This document shows, one piece after another, positions 12,823 through 13,089 of a stretch of DNA of 13,089 nt (positions are counted from its first letter, which is position 1; each line of letters starts with the position of its first letter). The position numbers were made by a program, and so were the translations under genes. This DNA comes from an uncultured Treponema sp. (GTDB taxonomy: Bacteria; Spirochaetota; Spirochaetia; Treponematales; Treponemataceae). Under the pieces are notes generated by a model. That model made no database searches. It had not been told where the DNA came from and was given only the letters and a program-made list of their open reading frames with translations. The stretch covers positions 1-13,089 of the forward strand of contig CAKUTI010000039.1 of NCBI GenBank assembly GCA_934691925.1, written 5' to 3'.

Positions 12823-12843
12823 GTAACCGCCCGCTAAGGGTGC
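12817..12843 (-). repeat. toxin-leader arm of inverted repeat
   Basis: Minus-strand GCACCCTTAGC, 9 other bases, then CGCTTCC. It repeats the antitoxin 5' region (12584-12608) in the opposite orientation, so the toxin mRNA leader is complementary to its own 3' end. Confidence 0.7.
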
Positions 12844-12849
12844 ATTTTG

Positions 12850-12855
12850 ATTATC
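12850..12855 (-). promoter_or_regulatory. possible -10 element of the toxin promoter
   Basis: GATAAT on the minus strand would place the toxin transcript start near 12843, exactly at the GCACCC motif. No convincing -35 is visible. The element overlaps one arm of an inverted repeat ATCGGAAGA/TCTTCCGAT (12853-12861 and 12894-12902), whose other arm spans the TPR gene's last codons. Confidence 0.35.
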
Positions 12856-12890
12856 GGAAGAAAACACAAGCTTCTGACTAATTTTCTTTT

Positions 12891-13089
12891 TTATCTTCCG
12901 ATTTTCCTTAAATCATTTTTCAAAAGCCGGCTTTCAGAATTCTGTTTTAGCGCGTTTTGAAGGATTTCTGCGGCTTCATCGTATTTTTTAGCGTTCACAA
13001 GCGGAACAATCTGGTTGTGGACTCCGGCCGCATGATTTTGAAGGCAGGCATTTTTCGTGCTTTTTAAATAAGAGCTTGCCGGAAGCGAA
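12891..13089 (-). CDS. C-terminal end of a TPR-like protein (partial)
   Basis: The last 65 residues of a gene entering from the right edge; the stop TAA is at 12891-12893. The part NAKKYDEAAEILQNALKQNS fits the tetratricopeptide repeat pattern (the ..Y.EA......AL..NP type), followed by a capping helix SRLLKNDLRKIGR. The upstream part (SYLKSTKNACLQNHAAGVHNQ) looks like the start of that repeat unit or a preceding helix. The rest of the protein, and any signal peptide, is outside the window. The 19-bp direct repeat (12901-12919) lies in its final codons, so the last residues G-R and the stop may come from the inserted module and not from the original gene. The reading frame is secure; the TPR call is moderate. 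Confidence 0.7.
   Translation of the reverse strand, partial: SLPASSYLKSTKNACLQNHAAGVHNQIVPLVNAKKYDEAAEILQNALKQNSESRLLKNDLRKIGR
12901..12919. repeat. right copy of 19-bp direct repeat, inside the TPR gene's 3' end
   Basis: A perfect match to 12479-12497. On the coding strand it covers the K-N-D-L-R-K-I codons just before the stop. The two copies bracket 403 bases that hold the entire toxin-antitoxin module. Confidence 0.85.

Noticed and set aside
12613..12837. Plus-strand 74-codon reading frame across the toxin locus
   Set aside because: It runs antisense through the toxin and across the antitoxin terminator, with no ribosome binding site; the minus-strand toxin explains the locus better.
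12853..12902. 9-bp inverted repeat as terminator of the TPR-like gene
   Set aside because: The minus-strand stem is followed by AATCAAAATGC, with no T-run, and the loop is 32 bases.

Overview
The window reads as chromosomal DNA of a host-associated spirochaete, most likely Treponema. This rests on protein style, an AT-rich background with GCG-rich codons, a Treponema-like lipoprotein and the mix of chemotaxis and glucan genes. It is an inference, not a database match.

Layout. At the left edge (1-134, minus) is the start of a restriction-modification-type protein. Upstream of it, 216-509 holds a strictly phased array of 22-bp repeats, followed by the terminator (535-568) of the next transcription unit. 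A long minus-strand run covers 598-8635. In transcription order it is murI (overlapping manC by ATGA), malQ, a split pair of CHR (chromate transporter family) genes, a chemotaxis receptor, deoD and an SSAT-like acetyltransferase. Within it, deoD, the acetyltransferase and the receptor are tightly packed and probably one operon, with a promoter candidate directly before the receptor. At 8636-8704 a short divergent promoter region faces a plus-strand pair: a pentapeptide-repeat protein and a metallo-beta-lactamase-fold protein. These end at a terminator that abuts the convergent gene for a large lipoprotein with a zincin-like HEGWH motif (10081-11889). Divergent from that is an unrecognised 160-residue gene (11939-12421).

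The right end holds the most interesting structure. Between the 160-residue gene and the 3' end of a TPR-like gene lies a compact type I toxin-antitoxin module. It encodes a 26-residue holin-like (Hol_Tox/BsrG/TxpA-like) toxin on the minus strand (12684-12764), and a convergent antisense RNA on the plus strand (about 12579-12677). The toxin mRNA leader appears to repeat the antitoxin's 5' sequence. The same leader segment could therefore pair with the toxin ribosome binding site, or with the toxin mRNA's own 3' end, which is also the antitoxin's target. The whole module is bracketed by a perfect 19-bp direct repeat, one copy of which lies in the last codons of the TPR gene. This suggests insertion or duplication of the module as a unit.

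Together the housekeeping genes cover D-glutamate supply for peptidoglycan (murI), GDP-mannose synthesis (manC), maltodextrin metabolism (malQ), purine salvage (deoD) and environmental sensing (the receptor). Several genes (the receptor, murI, perhaps the pentapeptide gene) lack a Shine-Dalgarno sequence and have TTGCAA-N17-type promoters so close to the ATG that their transcripts may be leaderless or nearly so.
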